A stretch of 64,000 nucleotides of DNA from Coix lacryma-jobi var. lacryma-jobi. Lineage: Eukaryota > Streptophyta > Magnoliopsida > Poales > Poaceae. Under the pieces are notes generated by a model. That model had not been told where the DNA came from. It made no database searches and saw only the letters and a list, made by a program, of their open reading frames with translations. The stretch covers positions 25,615,000 through 25,678,999 of the forward strand of contig CM019828.1 in NCBI GenBank assembly GCA_009763385.1. The letters are read 5' to 3'. The position numbers and the translations under genes are program-made. This document shows, piece after piece, positions 1-11,783 of the stretch; the stretch's first letter is position 1, and each line of letters begins with the position of its first letter.

Positions 1-41
1 GATCAGCAATCATCTAGTCTCAAACGCTCTGGTCCCAATGC

Positions 42-1590
42 TTGCATGGCGGTTCTGGCTTCCGTTACAACTACCGCCTCAGCGTCAAGCGCAGGATCGA
101 CCAGATCCAACTCACCAGATCGGTCGCCGGATTACCCCCTGGGTTTCGGGCCCCTCCCGCGTTATGGGGCCTATTGTTCGCTATAAGTCATGATGAGCCG
201 GCAGTAGATGGTGAAACAGATGAAGCTAAAGCCCAACGCTTAGCCAGAAACACTGACAGAGCTACTCGGAGAGCACCTGAGGCTACCGATGGACAGCGCA
301 TACAACACAATTTATATCATGCATTCGACATGTGTGAAAACCATCAAGTCCATAGAACCCCCCAAGCCAATCTTGCGATGGCAATGATCCTGGTTGAGAA
401 CCTCCCGGTGACTCCCCAGCTCGAGCAGCTTGGTGCATACTTGAAGGCGTCCCTGGTGCAAGTCCAAGACCAGGCGGCAAGACCATCCCACGCTGCTCCC
501 ACCGGCTCCAGACGAAGTCGTAGGGACCCGGACACTCGCCCGGAGTCTAGCAGCAACCAGGATCGCCACAACAACCGCAATAGCCACAGAGGCGGCCAAG
601 GTGGCGGAGCCGACCAGTGTGCAGGAAATAACCTGAGCGCCGGGCCCCGAGACCTGCGTGACCACATCACCAAAAGATCCGATCTGCACAACTACATTGA
701 GGACTCCAAGGATACAAGGCTCCGTCAGGAGATGGAGAGGCGTAACAAATGGGATCGCGAGCACGGCCTCCTAGATCAAACCCTCACTGGTCCTAGATAA
801 TTTACCAAAAGACTTAGGTCGGTCATTTGGCCAAGAGGTTTCAAAATCCATGACATGAGGTCGTATGACAGAAAGGCAGACCCTCATCAATGGATCATGT
901 TATACGAAACAGCAGTACGGGCAGCCGGTGGAGGGGGAGATGTCATGGCCAATTATCTACACGTGGTCTTCAATCAAGCGGCAAGCCAGTGGCTCCTGAG
1001 CCTCCCATCTGATTCCATCGACAGCTGGTCTGACCTAAAAAGGCATTTATATCTAACTTCAAAGCTACCTGTCAGCAGCCTGCCAGCAAATACGACCTAG
1101 AGCGCGTCAAAGACCGCCCTGGTGAGCTTTTACGCGATTATATCCATCGCTTCTCTGATGCTCGGATCCGGGTAGCTAACGTCATGGATGACGAGTCTAT
1201 CTCAGCTTTCGTTAGAGGATTACATCATCATGAAGGACTGAGAAATAAGCTGTTGCGCAAAGAACCAAGGACGGTCGAAGAGTTACTCAACATAGCTCAG
1301 AGCTGGGCTCGGGCAGAAGAATTTAACACACAGCTCGCGGATGATCGCTGAGACCAGAGGCCTTGGCATGACGACCACCAACGAAACGACCACCGCGGCG
1401 ACCGCCGGGACGAGGGTTATGACGATCGCCGAGAAGGGTTTCGAGATAACCGCCGCTCTAACTGAAGATACGACGACCGAGACAAAAGAAGAAGACAGCC
1501 AAACCAAGGCCGAGCCCCGGGTAACGAGGTTAACAACACTAAGGCCAGAGGCAAACGTAACTATGACTCAGCCTACTCCAAGATCCTGAA
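42..1590 (+). pseudogene. gag of element A, disrupted
   Basis: Gag forms the virus-like particle that packages element RNA. The N-terminal half is Arg/Gln-rich and low in complexity. A Retrotrans_gag-like core runs from about 855 to 1348, with recognisable pieces such as WLLSLPSDSIDSWSDLK, RDYIHRFSDARIRV and FVRGLHH. It is broken by a TAA at 798-800 and a frameshift near 1085-1100, after which the core continues in another frame to a TGA at 1349-1351. A basic tail follows and leads into a Cys/His knuckle-like segment (CPAHPGVGHTMEEC) near 1598-1640. No start codon can be chosen because the 5' part is outside the window; the first open stretch lacks an ATG at its edge. Confidence 0.75.
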
Positions 1591-1591
1591 G

Positions 1592-2474
1592 CAAGATTGT
1601 CCAGCGCACCCTGGCGTAGGGCACACGATGGAGGAATGCAGGGGGTTCAAAGCCATATTCCGTAATGGCTCGAAGAAACAACGTCCCGATACTGAAGACG
1701 GACCTCCGAGGCATCGTGAAGGAAAAGGCCCTCGGAAAGATGACGAGGACGATGAGGACCCAGGAAGGAACCCGAAGCACGAAGGCTTCAGAGAAGCCGA
1801 AAAATCTGTGCGAACCATATTCGGTGGGAAGGCAGTCTTAGCCGACAAAAGAGTCTGCAAACTAATCGAGCACGCAGTCTACTCTGTCGACCGAGTTGAC
1901 GAGAGGGTGGCGGACCCCAATTATCTGGCCTGGTCACACCAAGAGATTTCGTTCAGCAGGGCTGATCAGTGGGCCAAGGTCCCCGAGCCTGGTCGTTTTC
2001 CGCTTGTCGTTGACCCAACCATCGACGGGGTATGATTCGAGAAGGTATTAGTCAATGGTGGCAGCACCCTTGATATATTATTCAAACACGCGCTCCCGGA
2101 GCTCGGCATCAGGATCGACGACTTGAGGCCATATGATGCCCCTTTCTGGGGGATCCTTTCGTCCCAGTCCTCCCAACCATTGGGTCAGATCACTCTACCA
2201 GTTCCGTTCGGCACGAAGGAGCGCCACCGCATTTGCTACGTCAACTTCGACGTGGCAGATTTTGAAGGCTCATATCACGCATTATTAGGCCGCCCGACCC
2301 TGACAAAATTCATGGCGATTACGCATTACAGTTACTTACTATTGAAAATGCCTTCTGAGAATGGACTTTTAAGCATAAGGGGAAGCATCTCTACAGCTTA
2401 CGAATGCGAGAAAGAGATCTTCGCAACCGCCCAAGCTCACGACCTCTCAATCCGCATGGAGGAAACACGCGTAG
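1592..2474 (+). pseudogene. Protease region of element A, left part (active site altered)
   Basis: This is a retropepsin-like aspartic protease that would cleave the Gag-Pol polyprotein. The active-site motif, normally VDGGS in these elements, reads LVNGGSTLDIL near 2050-2080, so the catalytic Asp is replaced by Asn. Further right, LGRPTLTKFMAI (about 2287-2320) is the conserved region typical of plant gypsy proteases. A TGA at 2033-2035 interrupts the frame just before the active site. The reading frame is cut at 2474 by a solo LTR and resumes at 3944. The copy is non-functional. Confidence 0.8.
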
Positions 2475-3938
2475 TGTTGACATTTGTTAGTGCAAAATGA
2501 AAGATTCCGCAAGCGCACAGAACATCATTGTAGCATTTTACTGGGAGTATTCCAGGATCGTTATTTATATTTTACCATAGGGAAGCTAGGGTCAAGAATC
2601 TGATAATTCACTATCATGCATCTACTAACTCAGAGTACTAATTAGACTAAAGCAGGAGTAAATAATATATGATATGAATGAAAGCACATAAAAGATAATT
2701 CAATGATAACTAGATGACTATAGTGGGAGAACAACGGGAGAGATCAAGGTTCCTATATACTTCTCTATTACTTGGGTTCTAAGGCAACAAAGATGAAAAG
2801 ATATAGCAGTCATAAACATTGGCACTTTGGAGCAGCAGGTCCTTTCCAACTCTCGAAGAAGACTGGGAAAAAGGTAGTTGGGAGAAGGCTGCCAAAAGCT
2901 CTACGAAACATCAATCCGAACGTGGTGGACTACGAAGGCCTAACAGAGCTGTCACCCCTGGGGCTACCACAACTATTCCGTGGGATTGAGCGCAACCTTA
3001 GGTAACCTATAGACTAAACACCATGTCTAATCTATCGATTACTACTCTAATTACCATGAATAACTAGAGCACTCAATACGAGCGAAGATCCCATGCCAAG
3101 ATATAACAACTATACTAATCATATAATAAAGCATAAAGTAAATAGAGAAGATAAATATATTAAAGCATAAGTCTTACAAAGAAAATATACAAGACATACC
3201 AAAACTCTGAAGACTCCTCCAGAACCAGAGCGCAGCTCCGCTCTCCCTAACTCCCGACTAAAGCTAAGCTATTACATTGGAAAATCTAAACCTAATTCTC
3301 TAGGGAGGAGAGGTTGTCCTTCGAGGGACGCCTCTACAAAGACTCCCAGATGATGATGGTCTAGCCTCAGGGGGGATCCTGGGTTTATTATATAGGGGCT
3401 CCTGGCCTCCCCTCCACCTTGGGCAAGCGATGTGGGACTAAATCCTTCGTCATATGCACTTGGGCTTAAATGGGCCAAAACGTGTTGGAGAGGTCGGTTG
3501 GAGTGCGTCACGCGAAGGGGAGCAAGTTTGGGCCCAGTACCAGACCGGTCGGTCCAGCGGGGAGACCGGTCGGTCTGCCCCTATGACAGGTGGGCCCCAC
3601 CTTTCGTGGGTCGCCTTCTCATGAATTCTGGAATGTTCCAGAATGTTCTAGAATCTTCCAAGTTGTATCCATTGAGGACTCTCGCTCCGGGACTCCAAAT
3701 ATAGCAAATCATATGTACGTTTCGATCGTCTCGACGAGCTCTTCGCAATGGTGTGCTCTGTTTCATCACTTGAGATACTTTTATATGGTGAAATATTGAT
3801 AATCCTACAAAATAAGTGAGAGCACCAAAACTCGTGGAACTTGTTAGTTTCAAACCCTACAACTATGCTTTGTGATTCATTTAGTGTCATTTCATGCAAT
3901 AGTTGATGGTTAATTATGAGCATTAGTGAGCGTCAACA
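2475..3938 (-). mobile_element. Solo LTR inserted in element A's protease
   Basis: The ends are perfect inverted repeats (TGTTGAC at 2475, GTCAACA ending 3938) and the 5-bp target duplication CGTAG lies at 2470-2474 and 3939-3943. No internal retrotransposon genes are present, so this is a 1464-bp solo LTR, the usual product of LTR-LTR recombination. A TATA-like box on the minus strand fixes its orientation. A reverse-oriented relative of its 5' part is found at 28853-29895. It contains no gene; the short reading frames here are chance. Confidence 0.92.
3385..3394 (-). promoter_or_regulatory. TATA box of the solo LTR
   Basis: The minus strand reads TATATAATAA in the context CCCCTATATAATAAACCC. 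This is the expected position for the U3 promoter and supports minus-strand orientation of the solo LTR. Confidence 0.55.
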
Positions 3939-3943
3939 CGTAG

Positions 3944-5848
3944 ACGCGGTGAAAGTTGCTCCAGAGGGGCAGACCATCCCTGTCAAGGAAGCCAAGCGCG
4001 TGGCAACCAGGAGTAAGGACTTCAAGGAAGTGGAGCTGGTCGAAGGAGACCCAAGCAAGATGGCGCGCATCGGTGTCGACCTCGACCCCAAATAGGAAAG
4101 CGCGCTCGTCAGCTTTCTAAGGGAGAACGTAAGTGTTTTTGCGTGGAAACCCGCGGACATGCCCAGTGTACCTCGGGAGCTGGTTGAGCACTCCTTGGAC
4201 GTTTTGAAGACCGCCAAGCCAATCAAACAGAAGCTACGATGGTTCGCTCGTGACAAGAAGGAGGCCATTAGGGTAGAAATCACTCGGCTTTTAGCTGCCG
4301 GATTTATAAAAGAAGTGTATCATCTGGAGTGGCTAGCCAACCGGTTTTAGTTCAAAAGAAGAATAAAGAATGGAGAATGTGCATTGATTATACCGATCTT
4401 AACAAACACTTCACTAAAGACTCCTTTGCCTTGCCCCGAATCGACGAACTCGTCGACTCCACAGCCGGGTGCGAACTTCTGTCTTTTCTAGACTGCTATT
4501 TCGGCTATCATCACATCTCTCTGAGAGAAGAAGACCAGGCCAAAACATCATTCATTACCCCTTTCGGGACGTATTGTTACACAACGATGTCTTTCGGACT
4601 CAAGAATGCAGGGGCCACGTATCAAAGGGCGATACAAAAGTGCTTAGATGAGGAAATACAAGCAGAGCTCGTAGCCGCCTACGTCGACGATATCATCGTA
4701 AAAACAAAGTTGGCTCCTACATTAGTAGATGACCTACGTGCAACTTTCGAGGCCCTAAATAAATTCTGGTGGAAGCTCAACCCTAAAAAATGTACTTTCG
4801 GGGTCCCGTCCAGCATCTTACTAGGTAACATAGTAAGCAAAGATGGCCTGAGGCCTAACCCGGAAAAAATCCAAGCTATTTTAAAAATGAAGCCTCCAAG
4901 AAGTGTAAAAGACATCTAGAAACTGACTGGATGCATGGCCGCCTTAAGTCGTTATATTTCGCGCCTTGGAGAAAAAGGCCTCCCGTTTTCAGATTACTCA
5001 AAGCTTCCGAGAAGTTTGAGTGGTCGGAAGAGGCCGAAACCGCCTTTCAAGAGCTCAAGCAGCTCCTCACAACGCCACCTTTGCTAGTTGCACCAAGGGA
5101 CGGCAAAACCCTGCTCATTTACATAGCGGCAACCGATCGGGTAGTAAGCACAGTCGTGGTCGTGGAACGAGAAGAAGAAGGACAAGTATACAAGGTGCAA
5201 CGTCCAATCTATTACGTTAGTGAAGTACTCAACGATTCAAAATCAAGGTACCCTCAGGTGCAAAAGTTGTTATACGCAATATTAATTATGTCTCGCAAGT
5301 TGCGACATTATTTTGATTATTTCCCTATTACGGTGGTTACCGAGTATCCACTGGGCGACATCTTGTGCAACAAGGATGCCAACGGTCGTATAATAAAATG
5401 GGCTCTAGAGTTAAGCCCCTTTTCCCTCGAGTTCCGTAGTCGTACTTCCATTAAATCTCAGGCGCTCGTTGACTTCATCGTCGAATGGACTGATATGACG
5501 ACCCCAATTCCTCCGACCAGTACTGAGCACTGGGTGATGTACTTCGATGGGTCGCTAAACCTCGAAGGCGTAGGAGCTAGGGTGCACTTTATTTCACCTT
5601 CCGGAGACAAGCTGAGCTATGTCCTCCGAATTCATTTCAAAGCGTCCAACAACACAGCAGAATACGAGGCATGTCTGCACGACCTCCGAATTGCGGTTGA
5701 ACTAGGAGTCAAAAGGCTGGAAGTCTTCGGCGACTCTGCTTTAGTTATAAATCAAGTCAACAAGGATTGGGATGCTACCAGCGAAAAGATGGACGCATAT
5801 GTCGCCCAGATAAGAAAACTCGAGGGAAAGTTTTACGGTCTACAATTC
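3944..5848 (+). pseudogene. Reverse transcriptase and double RNase H of element A
   Basis: This part of pol copies RNA into DNA and removes the RNA strand. The segment downstream of the solo LTR begins with the end of the protease linker and meets an in-frame TAG at 4093-4095 in the context CCC AAA TAG GAA. The RT fingers follow (FIKEVYHLEWLAN, CIDYTDLNK), then the palm with MSFGLKNAGATYQRA and the catalytic YVDD at 4680-4691. An RNase H linked to RT (YIAATDR, YPQVQKLLYAI, LRHYF) is followed by a second, archaeal-type RNase H (MYFDGSLNLEGVG, NNTAEYEACL, FGDSALVINQ). The copy has a frameshift near 4340, a TAG at 4917-4919, a frameshift before about 4980, and a TAG at 5849-5851. Confidence 0.88.
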
Positions 5849-5851
5849 TAG

Positions 5852-7285
5852 CATGTAGTGAAGGCAGACAATCAAGCCACTGATGCCTTCTCTAAGATAG
5901 GTTCATCCAGGGCACATATCTCTCACGGTGTGTTTGTCCAGGATCTGGTCAAGCCGTCCATTGAAGAAGGACCACGCGGGGCTGCCGAGCAGCCCCCGCC
6001 TGACCAGACGGTCGCATCAATACGACAAACAGGCAATGATTGGAGGGAGCAGTTCATAAAATATCTCCCTTGCGCAGACGTTCCTCAGGACAAAATTGAG
6101 GCTGAACGCCTCATTCGGCGCAGTAAGCAGTATGTCCTGGTAGATGGAAAACTTATGCACAAAAATGCAAAAGAAGAGTTACTCCTGAAATGTGTTTCCC
6201 AAGAAGAAGGCATACGAATCTTGGCGGACATCCATGCCGGTATATGTGGTAACCATGCTGCTTCCCGGACGCTGGTCGGGAAAGCATTTCGAGCAGGCTT
6301 TTATTGGCCCTCTGCCATTGCAGATGTAGAAAGATTGGTCAAATACTGCGAAGGATGTCAATTCTTTGCTAAACAAACCCATGTTCCGGCACATGACCTC
6401 CAGGACATACCAGCGTCTTGGCCTTTCTCATGCTGGGGTTTAGACATGATCGGACCATTCAAAACAGCCCTAGGTGGATTCAAGTATGTCTATGTCATAT
6501 TTGACAAGTTCTCCAAATGGATCGAGTATAAGCCGCTGGTCAAATCCACAGCTCAAAAGGCAGCAGAGCTGCTCGATGATATTATCCATTGCTTTGGGTT
6601 GCCTAATTGTATCATTACCGATCTTAGTTCCACTTTTACCGGCGCAGATTTTTGGGATTTCTGCGAAGAATGAAACATAGTTGTAAAATATGTATCCGTA
6701 GCTCACCCAAGAGCCAATGGACAAGTGGAGCGAGCAAACAGAATGATACTCGAAGCACTAAAGAAAAGGTTGTATAGAGCAAACGACCAAGATCAAAAGG
6801 TTGGACGATGGTTGAAAGAATTACCAGCGGTGGTATGGGGTCTCCAAACGCAACCTAGTAGAAACACAGGCGTCTCGTCGTACTATATGGTGTTCGGCGC
6901 TGAAGCAGTCTTACAAGCAGACATCGCATTCAGGTCGCCTAGAGTGGAGCACTACGACCAAGATAAGTCCGACCAGGCCAGAGAGCTAGAGGTCAACTGT
7001 ATTGAGGAGCGAAGGATGGACTCATGCGTCCGAACCGCGAAGTACATCGAGGGGCTACGAAGATACTTCAACCGAAACGTCAAAGAAAGATTTTTCACCG
7101 TAGGAGACCTAGTCCTCAAAAGAATCCAGAATACTGTCGGACTACATAAGCTCTCATCTCACTGGGAGGGTTCTTATCTTGTTAAGCAAGTCACAAGACC
7201 AACCTCATACAGGTTGACTGACCTAAATGGGACTGACGTCCCAAATTCTTGGCACATCGACCAGCTTCAGCGTTTCTACTCGTAG
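5852..7285 (+). pseudogene. Integrase of element A
   Basis: Integrase inserts the DNA copy into the genome. The zinc-binding HHCC region is seen as HAGICGNHAASRT then YCEGCQFF. The three catalytic acidic residues are visible: Asp in WGLDMIGPF, Asp in IITDLSSTF, and Glu in NGQVERANRM. The C-terminal part (SHWEGSYLVKQVTRP, NSWHIDQLQRFYS) ends at 7285. A TGA at 6671-6673 interrupts the frame between the second Asp and the Glu, and the same frame continues after it. The 213 bp to the next gene separate it from the convergent antisense gene. Confidence 0.88.
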
Positions 7286-7498
7286 CTACCTAAGGAATAA
7301 AAGATATTTACCTACCCCTGTATTTTCATAGCATGTTATAAATAAACGTCATCACCATCATTTTACTCTCCTCTGATTTTTTCTCGCACAACAATTCAGA
7401 CAAGCAAATAAAACAAAAATAAGCAGGAATACGTTGTAACTTTCCATTGTTTAGAACGATTCATTATTAACAAAGACTAACTTAGAACGTTTATGGTC

Positions 7499-10472
7499 CT
7501 ATGGAGCGCTGGGTTCCCTAGGCTCCTCGAACAGATCCAGGTCCTTCACAAGAACGGTAGCCGTCTCTCGGGACTGTTCGCAGAGCTCGGACACCTGGGC
7601 CTCTGAAGTGTTTATGGGGAAGCCGCTCCCCAGCCTCCTCACATCAATACCCGGATAATGTGCTTGGGCCACGACAAGGACATATGAGGCAACCTGTTCG
7701 CCAGCCCCAACCACAAATTTCTTCATAGCCGCCCACGATCCAGCACATTGTTCTAGCACACCGACTGGTCGGAGTGGAAGCTCTCCGAACTGACCACTTG
7801 CGTACACCGTGTTTAAAACTGGGGCAATCCCTCGAACCATGGCATGACACCGTGCCTCCCAAGTTTTCACATCTTGACAAACCATTGAAATTTGGTTTTG
7901 CCACGAACGACGCCTCCCTAAGTCAACGACAACAACAGCCTATTACAGTCAATCAGAGAACAATATGCATGGAATCGACGAGTCCAACAGGTAACCTTCA
8001 AGCTCCTTCTCGAGGTCGTCGGCTCGCATTTTCTCCCTCGCCGCCACGATCTCGTTGTTCTGTGCTTTCAGCTTCTCAACAGCGACCTGCGAAGCAAGCT
8101 CTGTTCCCACAAAGTTACAAGTAGGGAACGAGTCAAACCGGGAGTTCCACTTGTCAGCAGCCTGAATCAGAAAACCATACCTTCATTTTCATGAAGCAGC
8201 CGGTTAATTTCTGAAGTCTGCCCCTGTGTGGCTTCACGCAGTTCGGCTTCAACTCGGCGAGCATTGTCAAGGTCCGCTCGATAGCGCTCGCACGCTTCTT
8301 CAAGTTTTGCCTTCGCATCCACCAAGGGGCCAATGGACTCATAGCATCTGCGACGCTCCTCCGACAAGTCCGACAACCCCTGCAAGTTAATACAATACTC
8401 AAACTCAGTTTCCGGATACCACAGCCACACGACGTCACAATTTCTGGAAAGTTACCTGCGCATATTTGTGGAGTTGATTCAACATCCGGTCAAAGTTCCT
8501 CATCGGACGGTTCTCAGCGTTCTCCTCATGGAAAACCCACTCGCCAGCCCGCTGGCGTGCTACTCTGACTATTCGCTCCGGAGATCTTGGTGGTCGAGGG
8601 ATCTCCACAACCTCTTCCTCCGGGGTCGCTTGTACCTCCTCAGCCTCGGTTGGCTCCACAGTGCGCCCAATAGCGCCGAGTGAACTAGCCTTCGGAGGAG
8701 GAAGCGGCGTGTTCGGGGGCACTTGAGCGGAGCCGGCTGACCCATGAGAATTGGGGCGGGGCCCCTCGGACAAGCGCTGGTCAGGGGATCTACCACCGCT
8801 AGATCCAGCGCCTTGCTCATCAATGCCAGCGCTGGTCAAGGTCTGGCGCCCATCAGCTTCAGCTCGAGCGTCACCTCCGGTCCTCGGCACTCTGTCCTCG
8901 GTTGCTTCTCCACGAGCCAGGTCGGACCCTACGTTTGGGGCCCTGGTCGGCTCTGGGTCTCTATCACTAGTGACAGGGTCAACTTCAGGCACGGGATCCC
9001 TGATAAGAGTTAAATTAAAATCAAAATATTGTCATGGACAGAAAACCACAAAGAAAGCAGTCGAATACTCACAACTGGCTGATGCGCAGGCCCCCCTCAG
9101 CTTGAGGCCTTTCGCCTTCTGCACTGGCAAAACTGGCCCCGATGGCTTTTCGATACGAGCACGCTTGAATGTAGGCGGCTCATCTTCGTCATCATCGCCA
9201 TCCCAATCACGAATCAACCCAGATGTTTTCAGACCTGCATCGCCCGGGATCTCCAACGAGCCGTCAGGTCGAGTCATTCTTGACGACGACCTCGTGGAAA
9301 CTCCACGACCAGCAGCTACACGCTTACCCGCAGCTTTCACAGCTTGCGGGTCAGCCGCGTCCACGGCCCCCTTGCCTTTCCTTGTCTTCTCGGCTGCTGC
9401 TTCCCCAGCCTGGGCATGAGGAGATTGGCCAGCCCCAGGTCTCAGGTCGACCCCCTCCGACCAGTCGGCTGATGGCACGTCTGAGACGTACGTGCTGAAG
9501 CGATCCTACAAAACAGTGCAAACTAGTATCTCAAACACTAAAACGGTCCAAAAGGCGCAAAACAAACTAAATGACAACTCACATCTTTGACAGGTCGTGC
9601 CAAGTTGAATGGTTGTTTAACCTTCCTCGGTGGTTTCCATTCTGAGAATTGGAGCACCGTGTGAACACGCCTCTCCAGCTCTTTAGTTTCCAAATCTTCG
9701 GTGCTCTCACGAGTCGGGTCAGGCCGTCCAGCATACTCATAACCAGGCCGCACCCTCTCTTTGCACGGCAGTACCCGACGGTACATAAAGTTAGCCGTAA
9801 TTTGGATCCCATCAGCAGTCATCCCCTTCATTAAATGAAGCAGTTCCTGGACCTGCTCCATTTCACTTGCAGAGGGCTTTGCCGACTAGGTCCACCTCGA
9901 CTCAACCATTTTGCTTACATCACAACTTAAAGTAGGCGTCTGGCACTGCGTCATGTAGAACCATTTCTCTTGCCAGCCGCTTGCATTACTCTGAAGGGGG
10001 ACGTTGATATATTCAGACGCCATCCCCTCGCGCAGCAGGATATATGCGCTCCCCGCAATGCGAGACCCACGACTGTTCTTCTTTAGTTGAAAAAATAGCG
10101 AAATAGATTGAAATGTGGCTGTATTCCGAGATACGCCTCACACAAATGAATGAAGATGGACACAGAAAGGATACAATTTGGACCGAGATTGCAAAGTCCA
10201 ATCCCCCAGAAATCAAGCAACTTCCGGAGGAACACATGACAAGGCAGACCAAATCCCCTAATGAAATAGTCTTCAAAAACAACTACTTCGTCGGCATTGG
10301 GTTGAGGATAGGTCTCACCCGTGGGAGCTCTCCACCCGCCGGTCACCTTGTCCGGCAGAAGGCCGCCGGAGGCGAGGCGGCCGATACTCTCCTCTGTGCT
10401 CCTCGACGGAGCCCACTCCTGATCCAACCTAACGGCGGCCGCCGCCATAGGCTTCTTCACTTTCTGCGCCAT
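7499..10472 (-). pseudogene. Antisense spliced gene of element A (Transposase_28-like, 'putative gypsy type transposon')
   Basis: It lies opposite to pol between integrase and the 3' end of the element. The first ATG of the open frame is at 10472 on the minus strand (MAQKVKKPMAA). The N-terminal exon has the pattern of the 'putative gypsy type transposon' family: FEDYFIRGFGLPCHVFLRKLL, LGPNCILSVSIFIHLCEAYLGI, then WQEKWFYM. Plausible GT-AG junctions on the minus strand are a donor after 9583, an acceptor before 9505, a donor after 9073, an acceptor before 8999, a donor near 8456 and an acceptor near 8381. The middle exons are acidic and Pro-rich, and later exons (about 8380-7970) predict coiled coil. 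The final exon ends at 7499. A one-base loss in a T run near 10090 and a TAG near 9890 break exon 1, and one exon-exon phase does not fit, so this copy is dead. Function of the family is unknown. Confidence 0.72.
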
Positions 10473-10610
10473 CAGATTCGCCGGAAAAGCGAGCAACGCG
10501 CCGCCGAGTGCGCTCTTCAAGATCTAGGGCTACAGTGCAAGATTCGGCGATAGGCGAGGAAATGGGGAATGGCAACGGCTGGGGTAAGTGGAAACTATGA
10601 CGATGTCCGT

Positions 10611-10617
10611 CTTTATA
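10611..10617 (-). promoter_or_regulatory. TATA box for element A's antisense gene
   Basis: The minus strand reads GGCTATAAAGACGG. It lies about 140 bp upstream of the ATG at 10472, with a plausible leader between. The matching gene in element C has a TATA box at nearly the same distance. Confidence 0.55.
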
Positions 10618-10783
10618 GCCCTACTGCGCGACTCCTCGGGTTTTTCAGTCACCGCGAAACGACTATTTGTATGATAGCAAGCCTTATGGCCCATCTTAAC
10701 GGCCCAAGTATTCAGCCTTTGGAGAATAACCAAATATTCCTTTTTTCAAGTAAACTATAAAAAATAAAAAATAATGATAAGCG

Positions 10784-11280
10784 CCAGCCTTCTCAGCAAA
10801 GTTGGGGACTGGTCAGATGATCAGTTACAGGCACACACGTGGCAGAGCTGCGTTGGCTTCAGGACCAGCTCCGCCAGTCATACTGGAGCCTGGTGAGCTT
10901 CTTCGCCAGCCTTCTCAGCAAAGCTGGGGACTGGTCAGATGACCAGTTACAGGCACACACGTGGCAGAGTTGTGTTGGCTTCAGGACCAGCTTCGCTAGT
11001 CATACTGGGGACTGGTCGGCTTCTTCACCAGCCTTCTCAGCAAAGCTGGGGACTGGTCAGATGATCAATTACAGGCACACACATAGCAGAGCTGCGTTGG
11101 CTTCAGGACTAGCTCCGCTAGTCATACTAGGGACTGGTCGGCTTCATCGCCAGCCATCTCAGCAAAGCTGGGGACTTGTCAGATGACCAGTTACAGGCAC
11201 ACACGTGGTAGAGTTGTGTTGGCTTCAGGACCAGCTTCGCTAGTCATACTGGGGACTGGTCGGCTTCTTCGCCAGCCTTC
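10784..11280 (+). repeat. 122-bp tandem array of element A, left part
   Basis: About four units of roughly 122 bp, each starting near GCCAGCCTTCTCAGCAAAG. Each unit holds the palindrome ACTGGTCA-GA-TGACCAGT and a hairpin CCAGC...GCTGG. The array is split by element B at 11280/11281 and continues at 24297. The open frames across it are translations of the repeat, not genes. Confidence 0.95.
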
Positions 11281-11629
11281 TGTTAACACCGAATTTTCGC
11301 ACTATGACAAATGGGCCGACCCAGTACAGGTTAGGAAAGATCACCGCCTGAGGAATCGGCAGGCATCAGGCGCGGTCGGCTAATCTAATGGCAAAGCCAT
11401 GGAAGCAATAGTGAATGAATTCGGCAATGCGATGCTGCGGTCGGCTATTTTAGGTAACGATCGGCTTGTGCCGTGAGGTGATGGACGCGGCATGTCAGAG
11501 GATTCGGCGATAAGATCTTGTCATTTTGACGCATGCCGGTTATTGAAGGAAACTTGGAGTAGAAGACATCATAGTTTCCTGTTTTTATCGTTGTAATCGT
11601 GTCCTTCTAGGACTCAGAGAACACCAGGG

Positions 11630-11637
11630 TATAAATA
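11630..11637 (+). promoter_or_regulatory. TATA box of element B 5' LTR
   Basis: TATAAATA in the context AGGGTATAAATATAAACC. It is repeated at 23264-23271 in the 3' LTR and conserved in the related LTR at 29896-30421, so it is likely the U3 promoter. Transcription would begin about 30 bp downstream, placing the hairpin triplet in the RNA leader. Confidence 0.7.
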
Positions 11638-11783
11638 TAAACCCTGAGGCCATTGTAATATCGGTTCACAATCAATACAACCAACCCGGCCCCGTGCCGT
11701 CTTCGAGTCCAAGTCGTGTCGTCGTGTTCTTCGAGAGGGGCCATCGATCCGTCGACCTCCGTAAGTTCCGGCAACCTTGTTAT

